Shown here: positions 21,950 to 35,029 of the stretch, piece by piece
How the letters are laid out: each line of letters begins with the position of its first letter
Numbering within the stretch: the first letter of the stretch is position 1
DNA from: Trichoplax adhaerens
Lineage: Eukaryota; Placozoa; Uniplacotomia; Trichoplacea; Trichoplacidae
Assembly (NCBI RefSeq): GCF_000150275.1
Contig: NW_002060966.1
Coordinates: 200,415 to 264,414, forward strand
Direction of reading: 5' to 3'
Length of the DNA: 64,000 nt
Notes under the pieces: model-generated
The model's database searches: none
Told to the model about the DNA's origin: nothing
What the model saw: only the letters and a program-made list of their open reading frames with translations
Position numbers and translations under genes: made by a program

Positions 21950-24900
21950 GATGGCGATTTAATACAACTAAAACTAAAATGACAAATTGCTAATACTATT
22001 AGACAAATTGAACCAAATTGGTCAACATCTGTATCATAGGCTATTCATTGTCTATTTCAGTCGCATCCGATGAATTTGAAAAATTCTGTTTTTCTCATTT
22101 ATTCGTGTGAATGATCCCTTTACCAGATGTTGCCTACAATTTAAAAAGTTGATTGGACGCTAAAATTATCGATCGCGTGCCGAAATTTGGCCATTTCTAT
22201 TTATTTTTGGTCGTCTTTATTAGAAAGGGATCCACCTTAATCTTTTAATTCAAGTTGTACATAAATTCACTCTTTCGATCCATAGACTGCATAGCCACCA
22301 GGGTTAACCTTAAAATATTATATATTAACTGATGATTTACAACGCTCGGAGAATTAGGTTCTACGTAAGGAATAGGGTAAAATTTACAATTATTATTATC
22401 ATGCTGAACGAGCGTAAGATTTTCTTATATGATATCACTAATTAAGGATGTTACGGACATACGCGAAATGTAAGCAACATAAGGCAAAAATAAAGGTTGA
22501 ATTAAAGTTGATGCTGTGCATCAGTAAATAATAAATATTATTGTGTGCTATAGAATACGCTAATTTACTTATTTCAAACTCATCAGCGTTCGTAGTAGAT
22601 AATTATACTTCTAATTATATCAAAGATTATCACTAGATATTCCAATAATTAGAAGTTATTTTTAATCCGCTATGATCATGGCACGTGCTTGGGATAATAC
22701 GGCATCATAACAGCGATCAATCATGTTTAATTAAAGTATAAACTCATTATGCGATTTAATCAACTATAAGAAAAGGGAAGCGATTGAATAGTAAACCTAA
22801 AGCTTATTTATTTGCCTTTGCAGCATTAACTTCTACATAACATTAGTACAAAAGTAAGCAGTGAAACAAAGTGTTATGTAAAACAACCGCATGTTCATGA
22901 GACAGAATTTATTCATAAACCACGGTATGATGGCCATGGAAAGCTAGGCCAAGCTTTGCATAAGATAGAAATTAAAAACCCGTCTACATTCACATAATGC
23001 AAAACAAGGTAACCATTTATTGATTACATTTTATTTATTTGCAAAACTTTTGAAAACCTAGAGCAAAATATTGCAGTGAGAAAGCATTCATGTCATGGAA
23101 AGAAATCTTGCTATTTTGACTTCTATCATTAACATTTAGCATGGATTTAGTTGCCTAGAAGATTTGTTGAATCTTATTGACTAGTTTTCAAAAGCCGTCG
23201 ATCCGAAGCTCTGTTAAAACAAATTATCTAAACGTAGTAGGATATGGAAATTTCCTTTATGTTCTATACCTTTTGTATATCGCGAGATTGAAGACTAGCA
23301 AAGATAATGATTTTTGGTAAACAAGTTCCGTAAATGATGTTATTAAGCGATAGAAACTCTTGGTTTTAATAATCTACAATAAGTGAATTGCTTTAATGCA
23401 ATTAAATTAGTATCGGAAGTTTAATTTATCTTAATATACATATTAAATTGCCCCTTATTACTGAACGATATTTACAATCTACTACCATATAGTGGAATTT
23501 TATTACATTTCGAAGAATATTTCTTATCGTAGACTTTCTCAACGTAGCTTTACTTTATTAGTAACTTTAGAAACTAGGTAAATCATGCATACGGAAAAAG
23601 TGACAAGCAAGCTTTTAATGTACTTTTAGCAAAAGGTGATTTAACAGCTAGTCTAAATATACGATGAAAGGGTTTTGATCCTCAACATTTGCAATTGCAG
23701 AGTCGAAATTTGAGTTATTAATTCGAGAAAATCTCTAATATGACGTAATATAGCCAGCATCGCTTTAACCTTAAAAGTAAGGTTTAATTAATATCTATCT
23801 GTCAGAGAAGAATTCACTTCTCTGCCTGTAATAGCTTATCCATAACGCGATACAACATCCCTTTGCCTTATTTTACTCGAGAGTTAATAATTATATTACT
23901 TATTGAGCACGCCATCATCTACAATCATCCTACTATATATCGAACAACTGACAGTTTAACTAAGTCACAGATTGCTTTACTTTAAATAGCAATGATGTAA
24001 TATATAATATTACAATATAATATTATATATAGTTTAATAGATAAATGCTTACTTCTATGGTATTATCTATAGTATTATCTATTTGGGTATTGATAATCGA
24101 TAATGTCATTCTAATCGTACTGTAAATTAACTAATATTTACAACATAAAGTCAGAGTTCAGTTTGTTCAAAAGATAGAATAATGATTACCGATTGTCTGA
24201 CGATAGCGAGATCGCCAGTATTTAGAGTTGTCTTTTTGGTAGATATTGAGATGGACAAATCTGATGGTAGGCTCGTAGTGTTGTATTTCTCGTTTTCCTT
24301 TTAAATTTTTCCGTTACAATTGTAGAATTGTGACCATATAATTATCAAAGATTTGAGTTAGCGATAATAGTGATGAGCCTGGCAAGTCTTTTATGACTAT
24401 TCATTCAAGCAATGTATTGTGTGAAATATTGTATCATGCCTGTGATGCAGTGTTATGTCATACCGAAATTCTGAACGTGGATTAACAGTTAATAAGAATA
24501 ATAGTTTCGTAAGAATTCTTAATTATCAAACAGCTGATTGATTGGTCGATCCGAAGTGCTAAATTATCGTTCCATTACCAAATGCTAACTACTGATATAA
24601 ATAATTAATAATTACTTAACAATTTTATACCTGTGTTATTGTTCTGTACATGCTGGCCTTAGACGGATGATATTATTCAGGATTATGGATTACCTAAAAT
24701 GGAAGCAACCATTCTTTATCGATAATGATTATAATCAATAGCTTGAAGAAGCATTTTAGCACTGACAGCGACAGTACGTTACCATTGGTATGAATTGAAT
24801 GAAAATAACAGATATGTACTTATTGATTTAATGAAGAGCTGCTAACTTAATTGTTTTATGAATAATTTTAATAAATTTCTTGAAGTCTAATTTCTTTGTA

Positions 24901-26110
24901 CAAGACATAGACAGGTTAATTTATATAAAATGACAAATTATCAATTTGTTTATTTAAATGTCACACAGTATGTACACAATTTTTACGCAAGCGTAAGCAG
25001 GCCTAATTCACTAAAACTGCAGAGCTAATAAAAGCACTTAATTTTTCAAAGGCAAAGTAAAGAGTGGAAATAAAGTGCTTTCTACCGATTTATTTCTAGC
25101 CATGATGTCTCAATATCGAAATTTTACGTCGATTTTCCTTATAGAAACTATTATTTGAAATCTCTAATCATATTCGAATTCTAAGGAATAGGATAGAAAA
25201 TTGGCAGTAATTATAAAACAGCTTTAATAATATTAAAACTCTTCAAGTAAACAATGGCAAACCTCATTTCTAGCTATCCTATCTGCATATACTATAATTC
25301 TTTACTATTTTATGACATGGCTACCACCTAGATAATGCAGATGGAGAGCAATAATAATGCTGCTAATGCTGGTTAAATTTCTAGCAGAACACGAAATAAA
25401 TTCATTGCTAATTTATAGTTCAAAAATCCTATTTTATATCTAATTTCTATTTACAGCTAGAAAAATCATTCTAGATGGTGGATGAAATCATTTATTAGCA
25501 TTTTAATTGTGCCCTTTCCGTTCATTTATCACCATCGAGTATAATATAGCACAGCATCCTTCTACGGTTATAAATTGAGAATTTGGACTTATTTATGACG
25601 TCATATATCAGAATATGAAATACCAGATGTTACAACTTTTGCCCAATGTCATGAATTGGCAGGGAAAATATAACAGCAGTAACAATCTGAAGGTAATGGT
25701 TTATCCAACCTATCTGTTTACTGGCACAAAACACATTGACAGTAATAATATTCATGCTTGATCGCCGATTATCGTTGCTTTCGGTGAGAAATACGCCAAA
25801 TGGTTGCATTGAAATGATATGTATCAAATTAGCATGATGGTATTTCAATCAGAAAATTGGAAAAAAATTAGTTCGTATTGATTAAATGACAATAAATACC
25901 GTTATCAGCCAAGTTCATGGATATCAAGGTCACGATTCCGGTCGTTTTTGCAATGTCATTTTGATCGTTTAGTCATGTAATAGCCATTAAATTGTAATGA
26001 AAATTTGCCTATTTTTTACTGGAAGATCCTTTATTAACTTGAATACTTTGGCTATTCTGGTAGATTATAATGACAGAATACTCCAGATCCAATGATCATC
26101 CGTAAATAAG
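21950..26110. other. Intergenic stretch without recognised genes
   Basis: The DNA is AT-rich. Palindromic AT sequence lies near 24000-24035 (TATAATATTAC followed by its near inverse). A minus-strand frame of about 59 codons from an ATG near 25809 is less AT-biased than its flanks but has no domain. TGACGTCA occurs near 25597. Confidence 0.45.
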
Positions 26111-26118
26111 TATAAAAG
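26111..26118 (+). promoter_or_regulatory. TATA box (TATAAAAG) ahead of a small secreted ORF
   Basis: TATAAAAG is followed about 35-40 bp downstream by an initiator-like CCCAGTCG, and then by the signal-peptide ORF at 26230. Spacing and order fit a focused RNA polymerase II promoter. Confidence 0.45.
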
Positions 26119-26229
26119 AGAGATTACTGCACTACCTATGCCGCAAGTCCCAGTCGAAACTTTCTCTTATAAACGACGATAATACTAAATCGATTAAGTT
26201 ATGAAGATTTTGAGGCTTCATCATTCGGT

Positions 26230-26358
26230 ATGAAAATAAACATTTCCTTTAAATTGATTCATTTCTTGAGTCTTTCTGTTATCGTTTACTCTGGGAGTTT
26301 AAGCTCTACTGCAAGAGCTATCAATATATTTGACTTTGATCATTATTATAGCTGTTAA
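26230..26358 (+). CDS. Putative small secreted peptide (42 aa)
   Basis: A 42-codon ORF encodes an N-terminus typical of a signal peptide, with Lys, a hydrophobic core (LIHFLSLSVIVYSGSL) and a small-residue cleavage site near TARA. The mature part would be only about 12 residues, INIFDFDHYYSC. It lies 110 bp behind a TATA box. A second short ATG frame at about 26201 precedes it. Small secreted peptides are used as signals in simple animals, but I see no dibasic processing sites or amidation Gly, so neuropeptide status is not supported. Confidence 0.35.
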   Translation: MKINISFKLIHFLSLSVIVYSGSLSSTARAINIFDFDHYYSC

Positions 26359-27121
26359 TCCTATTGATTTATCCAATGTACAGATAAATAATTAAATTGA
26401 TTTTATTAATATCCATAAAGCAGAAATAAAAGTAAGATGGGCCAAAAAACGATCTTTATTAAAGCAATAAAATTGTAAAGACAGAAATAAAAGAGTCAAT
26501 GTTGGACACAGTCATTGTATCTGATACGAATTAGGATATAGTACTGGTAGTTACGGTGATTTTTAAATTGACACCTATCTACTTTCAGTATTTTTTTAAT
26601 GTATGTATTAGTTCATATCCAAGCAATAAAACAAAATAGAAAATAACATCAGCTTATTACTTTCGCTTCCGTTTTCATAGCTTGCTTGGAAGCAATAGCT
26701 AATAATATGGATAATTAATATACCGGCTTGAATTAGTATTGTATTCAATCATAGCTTCAGAAAGAAATCGAAAATGATTTTTACATCTCTTTATTCCTAT
26801 TTTCAAACACTTTAAGAATGGAATCACTTTAATGCCTTTTATTTCATTCATCCACTTTTTAGAATAGTGAACTAAATTGAATAAAATCGTATGGACGCTT
26901 TTCTAATGAAAGAAAACTTGAATAGAAGCGTAATTTATCTAAATGAAAATTCTTTCAAATTTTTTTATCGGCGAAAAGAAAGGAAAACTGAATGGAAGTG
27001 CATATGTATAAGGCTATTCGCGATCATATTCTCATATCAGTTTAAAGTGATCCTTTATTCGTTTAAGAAATCAACGATTAGAATGGCATCTGCTTATGTC
27101 TAACTTACTCACATAAGTATT

Positions 27122-27652
27122 ATGATCATGGTAATGCAATTTATACAGCCTTTTCCAGTGCAAAATTGATATGAAAACAGATTACTTAATGGTAACAGAT
27201 TTTCAAATCATTGCAATCTTCAAACCAATTGGTCTTGCACAATTTCGCATAATGCTAGCTCAGCTAGTGCAGCATTAAATCCTTTTGGTATAGCTTTTAA
27301 AAAAACAACATATACTTGGACGAATGCTTTATGTCAAAACGACAATGACGGCGACGGCTTAACGAATAGTATCGCGCTTGGTGATCCTAACTGCGTTTGG
27401 AATAAGAATCGCACACCTCATCGAATCGTTAATATTACTCATCTAGGAATTTGAGATCCTGTTAAAGAGGCAAAGTGCTACGGTAAACAAGACTGGTTAT
27501 TATGTCCTTTCAAGAATGTTATCCCTCCTACTATAAAACCTGCAGGTACAACACCAATCCCAACCAATGCAACAACATCAACCAATTCTGCTTCAAGTGC
27601 TATACCATCCATCCAATCTATTTGGATAATATCTAGTTTCTCCCTAATATGA
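27122..27652 (+). pseudogene. Temptin pseudogene in opposite orientation, lightly damaged
   Basis: From an ATG at 27122 one continuous frame reads through two TGA codons: one at 27167, at the end of the signal region, and one inside the SHPGICEP motif (HLGI*DP), where the family has Cys. Otherwise the domain is readable: YENRLLNG, HNASSASAALNPFGIAF, TYTWTNALCQNDNDGDG, LGDPNCVW, and a Thr/Ser/Pro tail with a hydrophobic end (IWIISSFSLI) before TGA. GxGH has become TISH and the second Cys of CCG is Tyr. It has a C-terminal tail like the anchored copies, so it probably derives from a tethered paralog that was moved and inverted. Confidence 0.8.
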
Positions 27653-29312
27653 TGGGTAAAAACGGACTTGTGAAACCTTTCAAAGAGTCATTATTTGAAA
27701 AGTATTCATTAATTTTCGATCAATTTTGTATTTATTATTTTCCTTTTATCGCTTTTAGTGAGCTTTATGATTGATATAAAGATAAATCATGGAAGATAGC
27801 AGCTATCATTAATAAATACTGATTCTATCACGAAAACTCTTTATAAGTAAGATTTGATCTCTTCTATGCGACAGTTTCAATTTATTGAGCCTATAACCCT
27901 TCTTGTAGCTAATATTATAATCTGTCTACTAAACTACTTCACTTTAACAGTATCTAAATTATACGAATGTCCTAGATCCTATCAATGAAATTCTTTACGT
28001 TTATCTTCGTCAACTTAAAGTAATCCATGACTTTAATCAATTTATATTTTCTGCACCTAAGCTCAAATTGAAAATGCAGCTTTGCACTTTAAATTAGCAA
28101 TTTTTAGTAATTAAATAAAATATCATGCTTCATTACATGGTATGGTAGTCATCAGCGCTACCTAAATTTCTTCATCGCAATAAATAGAATATTAAAAATT
28201 AGATATTATAATTCGTCCACAAGTTCCTTTAAATAACGGAACTTGATAATTTATCTATGTCCCGTTTATTTCTTAGCTATTTTAAAGGACCTGTTGGATT
28301 TCATATTTTCGTCTATAACGATACACTATTAATATTTCTTGCTTAATTCATATGTTATCAAACCTATGGAAGAGTTTTTGGAAGCCTTAGGAAATACAGT
28401 ATTATATCAGAAATAGTAATTAACATAATTACAAAGATTTTGTAACGATAACTAACAAAGAATTTAAAAAGCTAAATTAATTAGAAAATGCAATAAACGA
28501 GGTTAAAGCAATATAAGAATTTTTAAATTGGAATCAAGATACGTTTTAAATGTCTCATAGATCAATACTATCAGTCTACAAGCTGACAAGCGGCTATATC
28601 AATATTTCAACAGTTAGCGAATCGATCTAGTTACGATAATTGAAAAATCGATTGATATTAAATTCATTGCAAACAAGTGTAGTAAGTATAACTCGTTAAT
28701 GCAGTACGGCATCGTGCTATATTTTAAAATATATTTAGCTAGTGCATGCAGCACTTCAAGGCCGTATCATGAAATAAAGAAATAGTTCTGAATTAGTTTA
28801 TATTTTATGCTTAATAATAGACTTCAAATATAGCAGATATGAAATCCTTCTATTAGGCTTGTAGAAGACTAGGTATGCCCTACTAGAAGTATATCATCCA
28901 ACTTATTGCAGATACCTTAATATACTACGGTACTTTGGTTAATAATTTGATTGCACCTTAAATGTATGACAGAATTACCATTGTACTGTAAACTATGATT
29001 GGTAGACATTAATTCATTTATCGATGATCTTGCACTGCCAATTTTGAAGTTGTAGTACTATACTGAAATCAATGTTTTTCTTAAAATAGCGGTCAAATAT
29101 TTGAGTTGATGAATAAGCTATCGTGCTTATTAATGTCTTTCATTATATTTCGGATTTGAAATTTGGTTAACATTAATGTTACAAATTAAGCAAATGTGAT
29201 TGTATTGTACTCCACCAAAGGAATTAAATAAGCTATATATTTTCCTGAATTACTAATTTTATCTAAGGAATTTTAGTGAAAGACTTTATCTAGAGCTAGA
29301 ATAGAATTACAT
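27653..29312. other. Intergenic stretch without recognised genes
   Basis: AT-rich DNA with stops in all frames. Nothing supported. Confidence 0.5.
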
Positions 29313-29541
29313 GATACTATGAAAGTATCAATATCAATGATTTTTTGATCCTCCTTGCTAGTAATCGAAAAGTTAAATGCAAAAAATCAGAAACAAATTG
29401 CCGCCATAAAAATGAAAGTCAATCATAAATTATCACATCCACTAGCAATAAAATTTTATATTTCTGATTTTTTGCATTCAACTTTTCGATTACTAGCAAT
29501 GAGGATCAAAAAATCATTGATATTGATACTTTCATAGTATC
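29313..29541. repeat. Long near-perfect inverted repeat (81-bp arms, 67-bp loop)
   Basis: 29313-29393 is the reverse complement of 29461-29541 with only two mismatches. The loop is 29394-29460. If transcribed it would fold into an 81-bp hairpin on either strand. Near identity of the arms implies recent origin or gene conversion. It carries no coding domain, although one frame stays open across it. It could be a foldback or MITE-type element or a hairpin RNA locus. Confidence 0.92.
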
Positions 29542-32500
29542 GATTACTATTATCGCCACTATAAAACTAACGTGAATTACATTTTAATTATGTGCGATAC
29601 TGAGGATTGGCTACGATAGCAATTTGATACCTGTAGAGAATATAAAACATCACTATGTGTTTCTGATATATTATCGTTTATTTAAATCGGTAGCTGGATG
29701 ACGAAACACTGTGACTAAATTAAATGCTGAGATGATATGAAATGATAGAATTATTTTAAGCCAAACTATTTGTATTTCTATATTTACACTATCATCTGGC
29801 AAGGCATTTAAATATTATCATTCAATTAGTGAGCACTAGCCTTATATCGAAATTCAGCTAACGATTTAATAATAAAGTAAACGAAACAACGATTATCACC
29901 GTAGTACAAAAGTTGAACAATTTTCTTACAAAACTACGTATTTAGGTGCCACAGCAAGAATGATTTGGTAAGATTAATTGTTTACTAACATTGAATTGTG
30001 AAATTGATAATAATAAATCAAATCGTATATTGCTTTCAGATTAAACAGATTTTCTCTCATTGTATCTTGCTAACTAAACTTTGATTATTTCACGAAACCG
30101 AATTTCTGCGCTTTTATTCCATAAATTTTTGAGGGTTGTTAAATACAAAATTTGCAACGAAAATTACGTGTGAAAGTAAATTGGACAGATGTAAAATCAA
30201 TTGTTAGATTAATTTGTTCAAATGCCTCAACATTGCAATACCGTCGAATATTTTTGATATATTCTTCTGAATAATTAGTTATTATTTGATATAGAACATT
30301 GGGTGCACAGCATATTTTACTGACTAACGATGTGATTACTAGACCAGCGTAGTAACTTCACAATTTGCAGTTTCGCACATTCTACAATATATCGATTTTC
30401 ACAGAATTATGTAAAATAGTCCGAAGCTTAGTCTAGGGTGAGTTGTATAAGAAAGATTTAAATGTAGGTTATAGTCTATCGATTGCAGTTCTTACTTTAA
30501 GTAAATTTTCCTCTTATATGCACATTATTTGTCGTTATTTTATCCTATAACTGTAATTCATACTGAAACTGCTATTCTGTATTTAACCAATTTTAAACTA
30601 GACATAAATAGGGATTCATCTTGTATGCTATAAATAAGTTAAAAATAATTGAATTAATTATCTGGCGATCATCAACTGCAGCTCTTCCAGCTATTATTTA
30701 TTACCTTCCCTCAGTATTCCTGTGCCATTGTCTATTAATTATATTCTAAAAATTTTGGTCTAGATCAAGAAAAAGATTACTAAGCTTATCCTATCTTTAA
30801 ATTAAAAGCAAATAATAAAAAAGTACTTTAACTAAATTAAAATTGCATATAAAATAATTTTATTAACTATTCGTTGAGTTAGGTTAAGGACCTTCTTAGT
30901 TTAAATTTTAAAATCTTTGCAACAAAGCGCTATGAGATTTTAAATTCAGTTAAAATAAAATTTTACTTGTAATCATGACCAGAGATACAAGTTACCATCT
31001 GTAAAGCTGGATCTATATAAACTATTATGACAGTAACCTATCAACAGAAAATTAATTGCTGGGTTTATTATTGCAAAACTTTAGGAACCTTCAAGATATG
31101 TGAAACGATTGCAAAATTGCTTTTGTTGAGTTCTTAACTTTGTCTTAAATACTGACCCTTTTGTTGTCGAAAATTCGGATAATAACTTAGGATAAAATTT
31201 AAATATAAATTACTGTTGCTGCTAGAACTACATACGACAGTAGTATGAATAGTGTATAATACTGTAGTTTAAGCGTAATATTCGATTTACCAAAGATTTT
31301 GGAACAACTTGCCATTATCGGAATTAGAGTGTGAAGACGACCGTCAAAATTGTGTATAAATTAATTTTAATTTGATAATTTACTCCGTTAATCGGCATGA
31401 AAATCTTTAAAATAAAAAGTTATTGAATTAGTTTAGACCTGAAACAAATACGTGTAAGAATGGTTTTCTTTTATTAATAGTTGGTATACGTAGTTTTCTT
31501 AAACAAATAGCAAATTCCGAAAGAACTAACACCTGCATTAAATTGAAAGCAGAAATTAAATAACTGATCTGTAATAAAACCGGAAATATTAGCCATAAAG
31601 ATTTACCTATAGAATTTATATATGTACAGTATAAAAAACGGCAAGGAATAAAAGTTGCTTCAGTCCCCGATAATTGCGCTATTTTGCAGCGATATAACTA
31701 CAAGATAACTAGCACCGAATAATGATACGATGGCATCTGGAAAATAAAATAGTTAAATTATATCATAATAAGGTAAATAGCTTGTTGTTTAGTAATAGCC
31801 AGAAATTTTTGCATCTTTCAAAGCTTTACTTGGATCTCGGGCTCTTAAGAACGAGCAATTAATAATTTTAAACTTGTCAAAATAAGCTTACGGTCAATGA
31901 AAATAGTTCTATTTAGCTGCAGTACGCACACATTAAATCGATATCAAGTCAGTAAGACCTTAAGGACTATGTAATAATAGGAAAGAATAAGTCATAACGG
32001 GCCCTAATTTAATGTAAAGTAACATGCAAGCATATCTTATGTCATCTACCTCTTATATCGCATGTTTTTATGCAACTATCAGATACTAGCTATGCAATAA
32101 TCAGGTGAAACTTCTGTTTATATGTACAGCACCAATCTGAAATTAGACGTTATTGAATGCATTATTGTTGCGTAATGAATTTATATACCGTTTAGAATTT
32201 TTGATTTTAAAGTTGAATTAAAAAAATAAGATATAAAGTATGAAATATGTAGAATATTTCTTTTACTTTTTCACATGTATAAACAATCAGAACCCTATCG
32301 TAAGTAATTTACTACATTATTTACATACGTTCATTTACATTAAAGATGTTCTAAACTTCTTCATTATTCGGAAGTTTAGATTCTTATTGCTATTGTGACA
32401 ACCTAAAAAAGTTGAAATTTATCAAATAGATTGGTGGATTGCATATAATTACCAATTTCGATGTAAAAATTGGACAATGATAGCTACGTAATCATTGTCA

Positions 32501-35029
32501 AGATGATTTTATATGACAAGTTTTATGAAAGCTGGCAAGTGATGGTTTTTAACCTAAATTATTTAAATTACGAAGCACACAAAAGAGGACCGAATGCTAA
32601 TGATTCCCTCATTCTAATATTTTTATTTCAGCCACAGAATTCATACAAAACCTATATGAAGGAAAACATCGAACGCCTGGGGATTGTACGATTGTAATCA
32701 GTTCCATTTTAGTCTTTTTTATCTACGATATAATTCTAAATATAGAAATTATGCGCAGACTGTACTTGTATAAAGACTTGCGGATATATCCAAGTATCGA
32801 ATCACAATATACCATAGTAACCTTCCATAAAGACAGGAAGCGTTTAATATGTTTTACCTACGATACGACCGCAGAGTAAATAGTATTGACAATCTCAAAG
32901 TTCCCTTTTGTCCAATTTTAGCTGTTTACAATTCTCTCAACATTATTATGATCGTGATTATAAATAAAATTATTTTATAACAGTATTAAATAAATAGCGT
33001 TCTTATTGTATCTATGATAGCGAATTTTAGTATCAACTAGATTGAATGTACAAGATTAAAGTAGGTGTAAGAATTTCTTCATATAGCTGAAACTAACGGC
33101 AATTCTTTATAATCAAGAATCGCCCCTATCGTAAATACTGGTAAGATGTAAGTTTTCTCAATCTAAGCTACTCTATCACTTTCAGAAATTTTGGGCCAAA
33201 TAATTTTACGTATTGTTGCCGTCAAACACAATAGCTTTACACAAAGATAGAAAACAAATGAGAATATACTTTGCAGAAATTCCATTTACTTTATTCCTTC
33301 AATGTCAAGAATAGTAATAAAAACGTAACATCTGACAACTAATAGCATCATAATCTTAACCAGATCTATCATTTTATAATGGTAAAATGTCAATTATCGA
33401 CATTATAGAACAATTATTGCGTCGAAGATGTTATTAATAGTCGTTTTAAGATAGAAATATAGATATTGAAAATCGATAGTGTCGGTGTACCCTATCACTC
33501 TATATTATTTGCGGTATACTAATGCTTCTATGACACGATTGTAAACTAATTTTTCACTAATTGGCTAGTATGGACGAAATAATTAAGTTATGCTTTATAA
33601 AAATTACTAAGTAAACGCATTTTTTCGTATTTCCGTATAAACAGGAGGTAAATTCGCAATAAATTATTTCATATAATAAAGGCTACGTTTATGCGACTAT
33701 TTTGCAATGAAAGAATGCTGTCAATTAAAAAAACAAAACAAATGAAATTAATTTAGTATCTTCCGTACATTAAATATTGGGCCGATGCTTTTTCTATAGT
33801 ATATTAACAACCACCTACTTGATTAAATTGATTTCTTTTTTTTATTGTTTAATGCCTATTCTTGCACTACAATTTTTGATTGAATTTTAAACATCGCAAA
33901 TCTTAAATTATGAGTAGTAAATGCCAGAAATTGATAAAACTCATAGCGATTGAACGTTATAAATTTATATTAAGTTGAAAAGTTAAATCGAAGATGAGAT
34001 CTTTGTCAGGGTACTCATGACTTATAAACTTTAACTCAATTTGATGACTATTTTATTATTTATAATGACAATCACTTGAATTAAAATTAATATATAGTAA
34101 CAAGATAGTCAAAAATTACAAGTTACATTTAATCTAACTATTTGATACATGATTTTTCAGTCATTAATCACGATAACTGAAATTTAAAATTGACCGCTTT
34201 TTACCTCTCATTGATAATGTTCAAATATTTATTACTGATGCATGTTAATAGCGTTTAGAAATAAATAGACGAAGTTCTAAAGTGGTCGAAGCAATGTTAA
34301 GTTGAAACTTATTAAATAAGAACTACTTATGCAGACTACTGGATAGTGAAACTAGCAATAAGGATTGATTGAATTTGAAACACGAGCCAAGGTCATAGCA
34401 AAGTGCTGATCTTAACTATATAAATCTTTCAGTCATTTTCATCCATCATATCTATCAATTACAGTCGTGAAAAATTGTTTTTCAGAATTGACAATTCGAA
34501 CATTAAAAGACAAAATCCTCATCCAATTTATACCTAAACGGTATACTCAGAATTAAAGTTAGGCGAGATTTATGAACATAATCAATTTCAAATTTTGCTC
34601 GATTAGAACCAATACTAGCAAGTCTATGCCTATCCTAGCATATATCAATCTTCTCTGTATAGCCATAATTATACTATATCCATTTTTAATCGATTGTAAT
34701 TATTATGAAATAATTCTTAAGTAGTACGAGTAATTAATAATTTACATCGAAATAAAATTTTCTACCCATCAAGAATGATTAGAGCAAGTAAAAGATAAAT
34801 ACTTCCACAGGAAAAGAAATCTTAATTACACATGAGCTCGCCATATTTCCATATTCATTTGAAATATTTTTCGAATAAGTTGAAAATTTAGGCCAATATT
34901 CCATGGCTGGATAAGCAATCAACAATAACTAACGTTCTAGAAGAAAACTCACATGGAAGAAATTATTTTCTTCTTCTATCATTTGTTATAATATTATTTG
35001 TTTCGTTATTAATGTCAATAGGTGATCAT
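29542..35029. other. Large gene-poor stretch
   Basis: Very AT-rich with no protein domain in any frame. A frame near 32470-32697 opens only from a TTG and looks random. A TATA-like TATAAAAA near 31629 with an initiator-like TTCAGTCC about 30 bp on has no gene behind it. Confidence 0.45.

Noticed and set aside
25630-25848. 72-codon minus-strand ORF
   Set aside because: It opens from TTG, has no domain, and no splice partner was found. The mild codon signal alone is not enough.
27122-27652. Selenoprotein reading of the TGA at the conserved cysteine
   Set aside because: A second TGA interrupts the signal region, other conserved residues (GxGH, CCG) are lost, and I see no obvious SECIS-like element, so decay is simpler.
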